Position numbers and translations under genes: made by a program. Shown piece after piece: positions 51,638 through 60,755 of a DNA stretch of 62,329 bases (position 1 is the stretch's first letter; every line of letters starts with the position of its first letter). Source of the DNA: Pseudomonas fluorescens (GTDB lineage: Bacteria; Pseudomonadota; Gammaproteobacteria; Pseudomonadales; Pseudomonadaceae); NCBI RefSeq assembly GCF_002837185.1, contig NZ_KZ478014.1, positions 1 through 62,329 on the forward strand. Direction: 5' to 3'. The notes below the pieces were generated by a model. It worked only from the letters and a program-made list of their open reading frames with translations, had not been told where the DNA came from and made no database searches.

Positions 51638-53137
51638 TTACCTGGACACCGGCATCGCAAACTCCGCGCCCTGCTCAATGCTCTCCGACCAGCGCTGCAT
51701 GATCGACTTCTGTTTGGTGTAAAAGCGCACACCCTCAGTGCCATACGCATGCATGTCGCCGAACAGGCTCTTCTTCCAGCCACCAAAACCATGCCAGGCC
51801 ATCGGCACCGGGATCGGCACGTTGATGCCGACCATGCCCACTTCGATGCGCCGCGCAAATTCGCGGGCGATGTGGCCGTCACGGGTGAAGCAGCTGACGC
51901 CGTTGCCGAACTCGTGGTCGTTGACCAGCTTCACGGCTTCGGCGAAATCGTTGACGCGCACACAGGCCAGTACCGGGCCGAAGATCTCTTCGCGGTAGAT
52001 GCTCATGTCCCGGGTCACGTGGTCGAACAGCGTGGCACCGAGCCAGAAGCCATTTTCCAGGCCGGGCTCGGTGGGCACGTAGTCACGGCCATCGAGCAGC
52101 AATTGCGCGCCGGCTTGTACGCCCTGTTCGATATAGCCACTGATACGTTCCAGCGCCACCTTCGACACAATCGGCCCCATCTCGGCTTTCAAATCGCGGC
52201 CATCGGTGATGCGCAGTGTTTTGGCGCGTTCGGTCAAGGCCGCAATGACTTTGTCGCCCACATCCCCCACCAGCACTGCCACCGAGATCGCCATGCAGCG
52301 CTCGCCGGCACTGCCGTAGGCGGCGCCCATGAGGGCATCGACGGTGCGCTCGATATCCGCGTCGGGCATCACCACCATATGGTTTTTCGCGCCGCCCAGG
52401 CCTTGCACGCGCTTGCCGTTGCGCGCGCCGCTCTCGTAGATGTACTGGGCAATCGGCGTGGACCCGACGAAGCTCACGGCCTTGACGTCCGGGTGTTCGA
52501 TCAGTGCGTCCACCGATTCCTTGTCGCCCTGCACCACGTTGAACACGCCTTTGGGCAAGCCCGCTTCACGCAGCAGTTCGGCCATGAACAACGAGGCGCT
52601 CGGGTCGGTGGGGCTGGGCTTGAGGATGAAGGTATTGCCCGCCGCAATGGCAATCGGGTACATCCACATCGGTACCATCACCGGGAAGTTGAACGGGGTC
52701 ACGCCGGCCACCACCCCCAGCGGCTGGCGCATCGTCCAGTTGTCCATGCCACGGGAGACTTGGTCGGAATGTTCGCCCTTGAGCAGGTTGGGAATGCCGC
52801 AGGCAAATTCGAGAATGTCGATGCCACGGTCGACTTCACCCTGGGCATCGGTAAAGACCTTGCCGTGTTCGGCGACGATGATGCGCGCCAGGTCGTCCTT
52901 GCGTTCACGCAGCAGGTGCAGGTATTGGAACAGCACACGGGCACGGCGGATCGGCGGGGTGTCGGCCCAGCCGGCGAAGGCAGCCTGGGCGGCGGCGACG
53001 GCTTCGGCCACGGTCTGGCGGCTGGCCAGGGCCACGCGCGCGGTGACTTCGCCGGTGGCCGGGTTGTAGACGTCCTGATAGCGATCATCGCGGCTCACGC
53101 GCTGGTCGTTGATGTAGTGCTCGATGGTAGTGGACAT
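51638..53137 (-). CDS. mmsA: CoA-acylating methylmalonate-semialdehyde dehydrogenase
   Basis: A 499-residue aldehyde dehydrogenase of the MmsA type. FNFPVMVPMWMYPIAIAAGN, the catalytic Cys in AGERCMAIS (about residue 282), the GGAKNHMVVMPDAD variant in place of the usual LGGK/Glu base, and the C-terminal KQKSIMQRW are hallmarks of the CoA-dependent group. It converts methylmalonate or malonate semialdehyde to propionyl- or acetyl-CoA in valine, beta-alanine and myo-inositol degradation. No mmsB follows, so it may serve beta-alanine or another route. It diverges from a LysR regulator that probably controls it. Confidence 0.93.
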   Translation of the reverse strand: MSTTIEHYINDQRVSRDDRYQDVYNPATGEVTARVALASRQTVAEAVAAAQAAFAGWADTPPIRRARVLFQYLHLLRERKDDLARIIVAEHGKVFTDAQGEVDRGIDILEFACGIPNLLKGEHSDQVSRGMDNWTMRQPLGVVAGVTPFNFPVMVPMWMYPIAIAAGNTFILKPSPTDPSASLFMAELLREAGLPKGVFNVVQGDKESVDALIEHPDVKAVSFVGSTPIAQYIYESGARNGKRVQGLGGAKNHMVVMPDADIERTVDALMGAAYGSAGERCMAISVAVLVGDVGDKVIAALTERAKTLRITDGRDLKAEMGPIVSKVALERISGYIEQGVQAGAQLLLDGRDYVPTEPGLENGFWLGATLFDHVTRDMSIYREEIFGPVLACVRVNDFAEAVKLVNDHEFGNGVSCFTRDGHIAREFARRIEVGMVGINVPIPVPMAWHGFGGWKKSLFGDMHAYGTEGVRFYTKQKSIMQRWSESIEQGAEFAMPVSR

Positions 53138-53217
53138 GGCAGGCGCTCCAGGTAGTTGGCGTTGGCACCCACCTTAGGCTTTCGCTTTGTTCCTAACCAG
53201 AGCAGAATCCAGAACTT

Positions 53218-53239
53218 ATTGTGCAATCTTGCGAACAAT
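53218..53239. promoter_or_regulatory. LysR-type operator upstream of the mmsA regulator
   Basis: ATTGT-N12-ACAAT, with a nested GCAA-TC-TTGC inside, lies 7 nt before the regulator's ATG. Position and dyad fit auto-repression by the LysR protein and control of the divergent mmsA gene. Confidence 0.5.
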
Positions 53240-53245
53240 CCTCCC

Positions 53246-54184
53246 ATGGAAAAAGCTGAGATCGAAGGGCTGTGGACCCATATCCACTGGCTGTCGGTGC
53301 TGGAAGAACAAGGCACCTACACCGCCGCCGCAGCGCGCCTTGGCGTGAGCAAGTCGGCGGTGAGCCAGCGTATTTCCGACCTGGAAAAGGCCACCGGCAC
53401 CCGGCTGGTCACGCGCACCACGCGCAGCGTTCGACTGACCGACGCCGGCTTGTCATTGACCCGCGAGGTGCGCAGCGCCTATGAACACATCGCCCGCAGC
53501 TTTTCTTCGGTGCGCGACCAGGCCGGGGAAGTTCGCGGCCTGGTTCGGCTCACCGCCCCTGTAGCGTTCGCCCGCCAACAGCTGGTGCCGCACCTGCCGC
53601 AATTCCTGCAGCAATACCCGCAGGTGCGCATTCAGCTGGACGTGTCCGACGCCTTGAGTTCACTGGCCGCCGAAGGCTACGACCTGGCCGTGCGCCATGG
53701 CTTCCAGATACCCGAGACCCATGTGGCCTGGAAGCTCTGCGACACCGCCTCGGTGCTGGTGGCCACCCGCGAGTATCTGCAGCGCCATGGCGAACCCGGC
53801 GCGCCTAGCGAGCTGTCGGCGCACAACTGTCTGTTCTACCCGCGCGGCACCGACCAGCCGGCCTGGACCTTCGAACGCGGCAGCGAACACATCGAACGCC
53901 TGACCATCCCTATCGCCGGCAGCTTCGCCACCAACAACAGCGAAGCCTTGAGAGACGCAGCACTCAACCACCTGGGCATCGCCCTGCTGCCGGACTTCAG
54001 TGCCCATGCGGCGCTGGCCGAGGGCAAGCTGGTGCAGGTCTTGAAGGGTTGGACACTCAAGGGGGCGTTTGCCGATGAAATCTACCTGATCCGGCCGTAC
54101 TCGCCCCATGTGCCGAAGTCGGTGAGTGCGCTGGTGGTCTTTTTAAAGGCGCAGTTGGCCGGCGGGTTTCGATTCGTCGGCTGA
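53246..54184 (+). CDS. LysR-family regulator (divergent from mmsA)
   Basis: A 312-residue regulator. The N-terminal helix-turn-helix reads TYTAAAARLGVSKSAVSQRI, and the effector domain carries RLTAPVAFARQQLVPHL, LAAEGYDLAVRHGF and an RPYSPHVPKSV end. The CrgA-like pattern (HG and FYPRG blocks) places it among LysR proteins that respond to carboxylic or aldehyde compounds. It sits back to back with mmsA, so mmsA is the natural target. The ATG lacks a strong ribosome site, but a longer frame starts before the divergent promoter and is not credible. Confidence 0.9.
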   Translation: MEKAEIEGLWTHIHWLSVLEEQGTYTAAAARLGVSKSAVSQRISDLEKATGTRLVTRTTRSVRLTDAGLSLTREVRSAYEHIARSFSSVRDQAGEVRGLVRLTAPVAFARQQLVPHLPQFLQQYPQVRIQLDVSDALSSLAAEGYDLAVRHGFQIPETHVAWKLCDTASVLVATREYLQRHGEPGAPSELSAHNCLFYPRGTDQPAWTFERGSEHIERLTIPIAGSFATNNSEALRDAALNHLGIALLPDFSAHAALAEGKLVQVLKGWTLKGAFADEIYLIRPYSPHVPKSVSALVVFLKAQLAGGFRFVG

Positions 54185-54187
54185 GGC

Positions 54188-54227
54188 AAAAAAAAGCCCG
54201 GCGACACACGCGGATGCGTCACCGGGC
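54188..54227 (-). terminator. Rho-independent terminator of the glucarate-dehydratase-like operon
   Basis: On the minus strand GCCCGGTGAC and GTCGCCGGGC form a stem with one mismatch and a 12-nt loop, followed by eight U. It lies 18 nt after the operon's last stop. In the other direction it lies just after the LysR gene but lacks a U-run. Confidence 0.85.
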
Positions 54228-54244
54228 AAAGCAAGCGACCTGCT

Positions 54245-55519
54245 TCAGAAACGCGGCTTGAGCGTTTTCCAGTCCGGTTGATAGCGCTGCATCTGTTTCA
54301 CGTCATCACGCTGACGGATACCGCAACTGAGGTATTGGTCATGCAGCTTGCCCAACTGATCGTGGTCAAGTTCCAGGCCCAGCCCCGGCGCACGGGTGAT
54401 GCTCACGCAGCCGTCGACGATGGGCAGCTTGCCGCCCTTGATCACCTCCTCGTCCGGCTCCTGCCAGGGGTAGTGCGTGTCGCAGGCATAGTCGAGGTTG
54501 GGCACCGCGGCCGCTACATGGGCCATGGCCATCAGGCTGATGCCCAGGTGTGAGTTGGAGTGCATCGACACGCCCAGGCCAAAGGTGTGGCACATTTTCG
54601 CCAGCACTTGGGTGTCACGCAGGCCGCCCCAGTAATGGTGGTCGGCGAGCACGATCTGCACGCTGTTCAACGCGACACTGCGGCGAAATTCGTCAAAGTC
54701 GGTCACCACCATATTGGTCGCCAGGGGCAAGCCGGTGCGTGCGTGCAGCTCGGCCATGCCGTCCAGGCCGGGCGTCGGATCTTCGTAATATTGCAGGTCG
54801 TCGCCCAGCAGTTCGGCCATGCGAATCGAGGTGTGCAACGACCAGTTGCCATTCGGGTCGATGCGCAGCGGCACACCCGGAAACGCCTTTTTCAGCGCCT
54901 TGATGCAGCGCACCTCGTGCTCCGGCGCCAGCGCACCGGCCTTGAGTTTGATGCTTTTGAAGCCATAGGTCTCGAGCATGCGCCGTGCCTGGGCGACGAT
55001 CTGCGCTTCAGTCAGGGCCTCGCCCCAACTGTCGGGCTGGTAGGGCGAATCGATATGTTCGGCGTATTTGAAAAACAGGTAGGCGCTGAACGGGATCCGG
55101 TCGCGAATCGCACCGCCGAGCAGGTCCACCAGCGGCACATTCAACGCGTGCGCCTGCAGGTCGAGAAACGCCACTTCGAACGCCGAATAGGCATTGCTGG
55201 CGGCTTTGCTGGCATGGGAGCCCGGCGCCAGCTCCGCACCGGCAATGCTCTGCGGTTTATACGCCGCCACTGTGGCCTGGACGACAGCGCGCAGGCCGTT
55301 GAGGTTGAACGGGTCCAGCCCGATCAGCTGTGGCTGGACCTGTTGCTGGATCGCCAGCGCCGGCGCATCGCCATAGCTTTCGCCGAGGCCGATGTAACCG
55401 GTGTCGCTTTCAATCTCGATGATCGAGCGCAGTGCGAAAGGTTCGTGGATGCCACTGGCGTTAAGCAGCGGCGGGTCGCGAAAGGCAATCGGGGTGACGG
55501 TGACGCGGACAATTTTCAA
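54245..55519 (-). CDS. Glucarate dehydratase-like enzyme (enolase superfamily, GlucD type)
   Basis: A 424-residue enolase-superfamily protein. The Lys pair is in SIKLKAG, the metal ligands are Asp in RIDPNGNW and Glu in YYEDPTPG, followed by ADHHYW, and the catalytic His lies in MHSNSHLGISLMAM. The DTHYPWQEPDE block is characteristic of D-glucarate and galactarate dehydratases. It makes 5-keto-4-deoxy-glucarate or a related product. The start is a TTG with GGAG 8 nt upstream, and it overlaps the transporter's TGA (TTGA), so translation is coupled. The GlucD group includes non-glucarate relatives, so exact substrate is uncertain. Confidence 0.85.
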   Translation of the reverse strand: MKIVRVTVTPIAFRDPPLLNASGIHEPFALRSIIEIESDTGYIGLGESYGDAPALAIQQQVQPQLIGLDPFNLNGLRAVVQATVAAYKPQSIAGAELAPGSHASKAASNAYSAFEVAFLDLQAHALNVPLVDLLGGAIRDRIPFSAYLFFKYAEHIDSPYQPDSWGEALTEAQIVAQARRMLETYGFKSIKLKAGALAPEHEVRCIKALKKAFPGVPLRIDPNGNWSLHTSIRMAELLGDDLQYYEDPTPGLDGMAELHARTGLPLATNMVVTDFDEFRRSVALNSVQIVLADHHYWGGLRDTQVLAKMCHTFGLGVSMHSNSHLGISLMAMAHVAAAVPNLDYACDTHYPWQEPDEEVIKGGKLPIVDGCVSITRAPGLGLELDHDQLGKLHDQYLSCGIRQRDDVKQMQRYQPDWKTLKPRF

Positions 55520-56877
55520 GAGACGGCTCCCTGTGGACCTGGACGCACTGTGTGATGTGCCGTGGATGAAGTGGGCGGCGTACCGCTGCGCGGCGCGGTG
55601 CGGGCAAAAAACACCAGCACCGCCGCCACCAGTGAAGTGGCCGCCAGCCCGTAGAGCCCGCCTTCGATAGACCCCGTGGTCTGCTCCAGCAAACCGAAGG
55701 TGGTGGGCGCCACGAAACCGCCCAGGTTGCCGACCGAATTGATCAAGGCAATCACCGCCGCCGCGACCCGCGCATCCAGGTACTCCTGGGGAATCGGCCA
55801 GAACAGCGCCGAAGCGGCCTTGAAGCCGATAGCGGCGAAACAGATGGCGACGAACGCAAACACCGGCCCGCCGGTGGTGGACATGAACATGCCGAACGCG
55901 GCGATCACCAGCATCAGTGACACCCACGCCTGCTGGTGCTTCCACTTGCTGGCCAGCGCGGCGAAGCCGTACATGGCGACGATGGAAATCAGCCAGGGAA
56001 TGGAATTGAACAAGCCCACCTGGAAGTCACCCAGATCACCCATTTTCTTGATCATGCTCGGCAGCCAGAACGTGGCGCCGTAAATGGTCAGGGCGATGGA
56101 AAAGTAGATAAAGCAGAACAGTGCGATCTGCGTATCGGCGAGCAGTTTGAACATCGACGGCCGCACGCCCCGGCCCGCCTCGCGCGCCTGTTGCTCGAGC
56201 GCAATGGCACTGACCAGCGCCTGTTTTTGCGCAGCGCTGAGCCACGTGGCCTGGTGCGGATGGGACTGCAACCAGAACCACACGAAGCCGCACAGCACGA
56301 TAGAGGCGAAGCCTTCGATCAGAAACATCCATTGCCAGCCATGCAGGCTCAACCCGCTGACAGTGAGCAACGCGCCCGACACCGGCCCGGAGATCACCGA
56401 GGCAATCGCCGACCCACTGAGGAAAATCGCCATGGCCTTGCCGCGCTCGCTGGCCGGCAGCCACTGGGTGAAGTAATAGATGATGCCGGGAAAGAACCCG
56501 GCTTCGGCCGCGCCGAGAATAAAGCGCAACACGTAGAAGCTGGTTTCCCCCTGCACGAACGCCATGCCCATCGCGGCCGCGCCCCAGGTGAACATGATGC
56601 GCGTCAACCAGGCCCGCGCGCCGTAGCGTTGCAGCAGCAGGTTGGACGGTACTTCGAAGATCGCATAGCCGATGAAGAACAGCCCGGCGCCCAGGCCATA
56701 GGCCGCCGCGCCAATGCCCAGGTCGGTTTCCAGATGGCTGCGCACGAAGCCGATATTGACCCGGTCGATGTAGTTGACGATGAACATCACCACGAACAAC
56801 GGCAGTACATGGCGCTTGACCTTGGCGGCGGCGCTGGCAAGCACGCGTGGGTCAGGCGCATTCTGAAAGGTATCCAC
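55516..56877 (-). CDS. MFS transporter, hexarate/sugar-acid symporter type
   Basis: A 453-residue ACS-family transporter with about twelve helices. NYIDRVNIGFVRSHLETDLGI, GYAIFEVPSNLLLQRYGAR and FILGAAEAGFFPGIIYYFTQWLP are diagnostic. It is close in style to the pentonate transporter at 3755 but clearly distinct. With the dehydratase it forms an uptake-plus-dehydration pair for a hexarate such as glucarate. The start is a GTG behind GGGAGTTGCCC; an open frame runs further upstream through the promoter region and into the divergent LysR gene and is rejected. Confidence 0.88.
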   Translation of the reverse strand: MDTFQNAPDPRVLASAAAKVKRHVLPLFVVMFIVNYIDRVNIGFVRSHLETDLGIGAAAYGLGAGLFFIGYAIFEVPSNLLLQRYGARAWLTRIMFTWGAAAMGMAFVQGETSFYVLRFILGAAEAGFFPGIIYYFTQWLPASERGKAMAIFLSGSAIASVISGPVSGALLTVSGLSLHGWQWMFLIEGFASIVLCGFVWFWLQSHPHQATWLSAAQKQALVSAIALEQQAREAGRGVRPSMFKLLADTQIALFCFIYFSIALTIYGATFWLPSMIKKMGDLGDFQVGLFNSIPWLISIVAMYGFAALASKWKHQQAWVSLMLVIAAFGMFMSTTGGPVFAFVAICFAAIGFKAASALFWPIPQEYLDARVAAAVIALINSVGNLGGFVAPTTFGLLEQTTGSIEGGLYGLAATSLVAAVLVFFARTAPRSGTPPTSSTAHHTVRPGPQGAVS

Positions 56878-56962
56878 GGGCAACTCCCACTGATTGTTTT
56901 TTTTGGGAAGGCCCGATGATGGACGCCGGCAATTGTTCCCGTCTAATCTAACCTGGCATTGG

Positions 56963-56985
56963 ATTGATACCGGAATTAGATCAAT
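56963..56985. promoter_or_regulatory. LysR box (T-N11-A) overlapping the regulator start
   Basis: ATTGAT-N11-ATCAAT is a perfect inverted repeat of LysR-operator form. It overlaps the regulator's own ATG at 56984, which predicts auto-repression. It is about 86 nt from the divergent transporter start, a typical activation position. Confidence 0.6.
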
Positions 56986-57889
56986 GTTCGAACTGACGCA
57001 ACTTCGCTGCTTCACCACCGTGGCCACCGAGCTGAACTTTCGTCGAGCCGCCGAACGCCTGAACATGACCCAGCCGCCGCTGAGCCGGCAGATTCAGTTG
57101 CTCGAGCATCATCTGGGCGTGGAACTGTTTACCCGCACCACCCGCAGCGTCGCGCTGACTGCCGCCGGCCGGGCCTTTTTCCTCGAGGCGCAGTACCTGC
57201 TGGAGCGCGCCCAGCAAGCGGCGGTCACCGCGCGGCGCTTTGCCGAGGGCGATATCGGTACGGTCAACATCAGCTTCGTCGGCAGTGCGGTGTACGAGTT
57301 TTTGCCCAAGGTGATCGCCGAGGCGCGGCTCAAGCAGCCCCACGTCAAGATCGACCTGTCCGAGATGAACACCTATCAGCAATACGAAGCCTTGCGCGCC
57401 CGGCGCATCGACCTGGGCATTGTCCGCGCGCCGCTGCTGGAGCCCGGCTACGCCACCGAATGCCTGGTGCGCGAGCCGTTTGTGCTGGCGGTGCCGAGCA
57501 GTCATCGGCTGGCCCAGGCAGAGACGGTCAGCGTGCACGACCTGGATGCGCAACCGTTCCTGATGTATGCCCATTCCGCCTACCCGCCGTTCAATGAATT
57601 GCTCACCGGCCTGCTGCGCTCGGCTCGTGTGGCGCCGCAGTATGTGCAGTGGCTGGGCTCGTCGCTGACCATCCTCGCGCTGGTCAACGCCGGCATGGGC
57701 CTGGCCCTGGTGCCGCGCTGCGCCAGCAGTGTGGTGTTCAAGAACGTGGTGTTCCGCGATATCGACCTGGGCGAAGGCGCACAGAGCGAACTGCACCTGA
57801 TCTGGCGCGAGCACAACGACAACCCGGCGTTCACGATGCTGCTCGAAGGTATTCGCCATGCCGTGGGAGGGAACTTGCCGGCTGATTGA
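56984..57889 (+). CDS. LysR-family regulator (divergent from the hexarate genes)
   Basis: A 301-residue regulator. The winged helix contains LNFRRAAERLNMTQPPLSRQ, then LEHHLGVELFTRTTRSVALT. The effector domain (GTVNISFVGSAVYEFLPKVI, LDLGI-type region, AGMGLALVPRC) is typical of the BenM/CatR-like group that senses carboxylates. It is divergent from the MFS/dehydratase operon, with a LysR box in between, so it should activate that operon in response to the hexarate or a breakdown product. It lies upstream of the molybdenum hydroxylase genes but has its own gap of 160 nt. Confidence 0.9.
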   Translation: MFELTQLRCFTTVATELNFRRAAERLNMTQPPLSRQIQLLEHHLGVELFTRTTRSVALTAAGRAFFLEAQYLLERAQQAAVTARRFAEGDIGTVNISFVGSAVYEFLPKVIAEARLKQPHVKIDLSEMNTYQQYEALRARRIDLGIVRAPLLEPGYATECLVREPFVLAVPSSHRLAQAETVSVHDLDAQPFLMYAHSAYPPFNELLTGLLRSARVAPQYVQWLGSSLTILALVNAGMGLALVPRCASSVVFKNVVFRDIDLGEGAQSELHLIWREHNDNPAFTMLLEGIRHAVGGNLPAD

Positions 57890-58049
57890 CCCAATACTGT
57901 TGAATACTTGCCTGATCCTCTGAACTTGCAGGTTATTGCATAGATAGCGTTTACGCCGTGGTCTAGAGTTCGACGATGGGCGACCTGCGGTCGCACCACG
58001 CCTATAAGAACTCTTGCACCACCAACCGATGATCAGCAGGTGAGCCGCC

Positions 58050-58508
58050 ATGGAATTACGTATTAACCAACAGGCCTATCAGGTCGATGCCGACGCCGAC
58101 ACGCCGTTGCTGTGGGTGATCCGCGACGACCTGGGCCTGACCGGCACCAAGTACGGCTGCGGTCTGGCCCAGTGCGGCGCGTGCTCGGTACTGGTGGACG
58201 GCAATGTGGTGCGCTCGTGCGTCACGCCGGTGGCGGCGCTGGTCGGTCGCGAGATCACCACCATCGAAGCCATCGAGGCCGATGAAGTGGGCAAGCGCGT
58301 GGTCGCGGCCTGGGTCGATCGCCAGGTGGCGCAATGTGGTTATTGCCAGTCCGGGCAAGTGATGGCGGCCACCGCGCTGCTCAAGCACACCCCGGCGCCC
58401 TCGAAGGCGCAGATCGACGCGGCCATGGTCAACCTGTGCCGCTGCGGCACCTACAACGCCATCCATGCCGCCATGGATGACTTGGCCGCCGGGAAGGAGA
58501 CCGCTTGA
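58050..58508 (+). CDS. Molybdenum hydroxylase small subunit, two [2Fe-2S] clusters (IorA/CoxS type)
   Basis: A 152-residue protein. Cys 37, 42, 45 and 57 form a plant-type [2Fe-2S] site (YGCGLAQCGACSVLVDG), and a CGYC pair plus a CRC pair (from about residues 96 and 131) form the second, xanthine-oxidase-type cluster. It passes electrons from the molybdenum subunit to the cytochrome c encoded downstream. A three-gene unit of this sort oxidises aldehydes or hydroxylates N-heterocycles such as isoquinoline or nicotinate. The stop overlaps the next start (TGATG). Confidence 0.9.
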   Translation: MELRINQQAYQVDADADTPLLWVIRDDLGLTGTKYGCGLAQCGACSVLVDGNVVRSCVTPVAALVGREITTIEAIEADEVGKRVVAAWVDRQVAQCGYCQSGQVMAATALLKHTPAPSKAQIDAAMVNLCRCGTYNAIHAAMDDLAAGKETA

Positions 58509-60739
58509 TGAACACTGTCCTGCCTGACGTAACCCTGGACGCGCCGATCAACCTGTCGCGTCGACGCTTCCTGGCGAGCACCGCCGTCGGTGCGCTGGTG
58601 ATCGGCTTCGGCCTGCCCCTGGGCGCCTCCCGGGTGCAGGCCGCCACCGGCGCTGGCGCCGAACGCGGCACCCAGGTGCCGGCATTCCTGGAGATCCGCC
58701 CGGACGGCAGCGTGCGCCTGCTCAGCCCCTTCATGGAAGGCGGCCAAGGCACGCACACCGCCATGGCGCAGATTATCGGCGAGGAGTTGGATGCCGACCC
58801 GGCGACGTTCACCGTTGAAGCCGCCCCACCCGGCGAGGCTTATGTGGTGATGGAAAATGGCATGCGCATCACCGGCGGCAGCATGTCGGTGCGCATGAGC
58901 TACCCGACCATGCGCCGCCTCGGCGCCCTCGCCCGTGCCATGTTGCTGCAGGCCGCCGCCGAGCAGCTCGGTGTGCCGGTCGCCCAACTGACCACCCAGC
59001 CCGGCCGCGTAGTGCACGCCGCGTCGGGCCGCTCGCTGGGTTACGGCGAGTTGGCCGGGCGCGCCCTGGACATGCCGGTGCCGGACCCTGCCGGCATCAC
59101 CCTGCGCGACCCGAGCCAGTTCCGCTGGATCGGCAAGCCGGTCAAACGCCTGGATGCCTATGACAAATCCACCGGCAAGGCGCAATACAGCATCGACCTG
59201 AAGGTCGACGGCATGCTCCACGCCGCCGTCCAGCACGCGCCGCGCCTGGGCATGACCGTGGGCAGCCTGCGCAACCAGGCCCAGGTCGAGGCCATGAAGG
59301 GCGTGCATTCGGTGCACACCTTGCCCGGCGCCGTGGCAGTGGTTGCCGAACGCTGGTGGCACGCCAAGCGGGCCGTTGAAGCGATCCAGGTAGACTGGCT
59401 CGAAGCCGCCGCCGACTCCAGCGTACGCGCCATGCCGGCGGACTTTTCCAGCGACACGTACCGCGACTTTCTCGCCGCCCAACAGGGCCCGACCCGTGAC
59501 GACGAAAACCAAGGTGACGTAGCCGCCACACTGGCAAGCGCCAAGACCCGCGTCGACGCCACCTATCACAACCAATACCTCAATCACGCCCAACTGGAGC
59601 CGCCCTCGGCGCTGGCGCGCTATAACCCCGACGGCACGCTGGAAGTGTGGCTGCCCAACCAGGCCCCGGATATGTTCCGCGCCGACATCGCCAAGCGCAC
59701 CGGCCTGTCCCTCGAACAAATCACCCTGCACTCGCCGCTGCTGGGCGGTTTTTTCGGTCGGCATTTCCTCTACGACTCGGCCAATCCGTATCCGCAGGCT
59801 ATCGCCTTGACCAAGGCCGTTGGCCGTCCGATCAAGCTGATCTGGAGCCGTGAAGAAGAGTTCGTGCGCGATGTACTGCGCCCGGTCGCGGTGGTCAAGT
59901 TCCGCGCCGCGCTGGATGACCAGGGCCTGCCGCTGGCCATCGAAGCGGTCAGCGCCACCGAAGGCCCCACCGAAGCGATTGCCGGCAAACAGGGCGACAA
60001 GCTCGACCCCACGGCCCTCGAAGGCCTGTCGGGCAAGAGCTATGCGATCCCCAACAAGCGCATCGCGCAGATCTACGTCAAGGGTCCGGCCATGCTCGGC
60101 TATTGGCGTTCGGTGGGCAATTCGTTGAACGACTTCTTCTACGAAGCGTTCCTCGACGAACTGGCGGACAAAGGCGGCCATGACCCGTACGAACTGCGCC
60201 TGCACCTGCTGCGCGACAATGCGCGGCTGACCACGCTGCTGCGCGCGGTGGGCGAGTTGTCCGGCGGCTGGAAGCGCGGGCCGTTCACCGCCGAAGACGG
60301 CAGCCGCCGTGCCCGTGGCGTGGCCATGGCATCGCCCTTTGGCTCCCACGCGGCCGTGGTCGCTGAAGTGTCGATCGAGAACGGCCAGGTCAAGGTGCAT
60401 GACATCTGGCAGGCCATCGACCCCGGCAGCATCGTCAACCCGGCGATCATTGAAGCCCAGGTCAACGGCGCCGTGGCCCTGGGCCTGTCGCAAACCTTGC
60501 TGGAGGAAGCGGTGTACGTGAACGGCATGCCACGTGCGCGCAACTACGACCTTTATCCGATCCTGCCGCCGTCGCGAATGGCGCGGGTGCACGTGAAGAT
60601 CGTCGAGAGCGGCGAAAAAATGGGGGGCATCGGCGAACCGCCGTTACCGGCCGTGGCACCGGCGGTCGCCAATGCGGTAGCCCGGTTGACGGGCCAGCGC
60701 ATCCGCAGCTTGCCGTTGAGCCGCTACACCTTCAGTTAA
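58508..60739 (+). CDS. Molybdenum hydroxylase large subunit (IorB-like, Tat-exported)
   Basis: A 743-residue molybdopterin-binding subunit. A Tat signal (SRRRFL at residues 17-22) predicts export to the periplasm. Moco-binding blocks are GGQGTHTAMAQII, LLGGFFGRHF, the KGPAMLGYWRSVGNS loop and MGGIGEPPLPAVAPAVANAV, whose Glu is the catalytic base of the family. This is the IorB/aldehyde-dehydrogenase branch, not the cytoplasmic xanthine dehydrogenase branch. Substrate is not deducible: aldehydes, isoquinoline-like or nicotinate-like compounds are all options. The following cytochrome gene starts 16 nt downstream. Confidence 0.9.
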   Translation: MNTVLPDVTLDAPINLSRRRFLASTAVGALVIGFGLPLGASRVQAATGAGAERGTQVPAFLEIRPDGSVRLLSPFMEGGQGTHTAMAQIIGEELDADPATFTVEAAPPGEAYVVMENGMRITGGSMSVRMSYPTMRRLGALARAMLLQAAAEQLGVPVAQLTTQPGRVVHAASGRSLGYGELAGRALDMPVPDPAGITLRDPSQFRWIGKPVKRLDAYDKSTGKAQYSIDLKVDGMLHAAVQHAPRLGMTVGSLRNQAQVEAMKGVHSVHTLPGAVAVVAERWWHAKRAVEAIQVDWLEAAADSSVRAMPADFSSDTYRDFLAAQQGPTRDDENQGDVAATLASAKTRVDATYHNQYLNHAQLEPPSALARYNPDGTLEVWLPNQAPDMFRADIAKRTGLSLEQITLHSPLLGGFFGRHFLYDSANPYPQAIALTKAVGRPIKLIWSREEEFVRDVLRPVAVVKFRAALDDQGLPLAIEAVSATEGPTEAIAGKQGDKLDPTALEGLSGKSYAIPNKRIAQIYVKGPAMLGYWRSVGNSLNDFFYEAFLDELADKGGHDPYELRLHLLRDNARLTTLLRAVGELSGGWKRGPFTAEDGSRRARGVAMASPFGSHAAVVAEVSIENGQVKVHDIWQAIDPGSIVNPAIIEAQVNGAVALGLSQTLLEEAVYVNGMPRARNYDLYPILPPSRMARVHVKIVESGEKMGGIGEPPLPAVAPAVANAVARLTGQRIRSLPLSRYTFS

Positions 60740-60755
60740 CCCACAGGGAACGTCC

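Noticed and set aside
58451..60592. 713-codon minus-strand open frame opposite the Moco subunit
   Set aside because: It is an antisense shadow produced by high-GC third positions; the composition is Arg/Gly/His-rich and shows no family features. The same applies to long frames opposite gcd (34734-36827), the TonB receptor (7804-9876) and mmsA (51485-53155).
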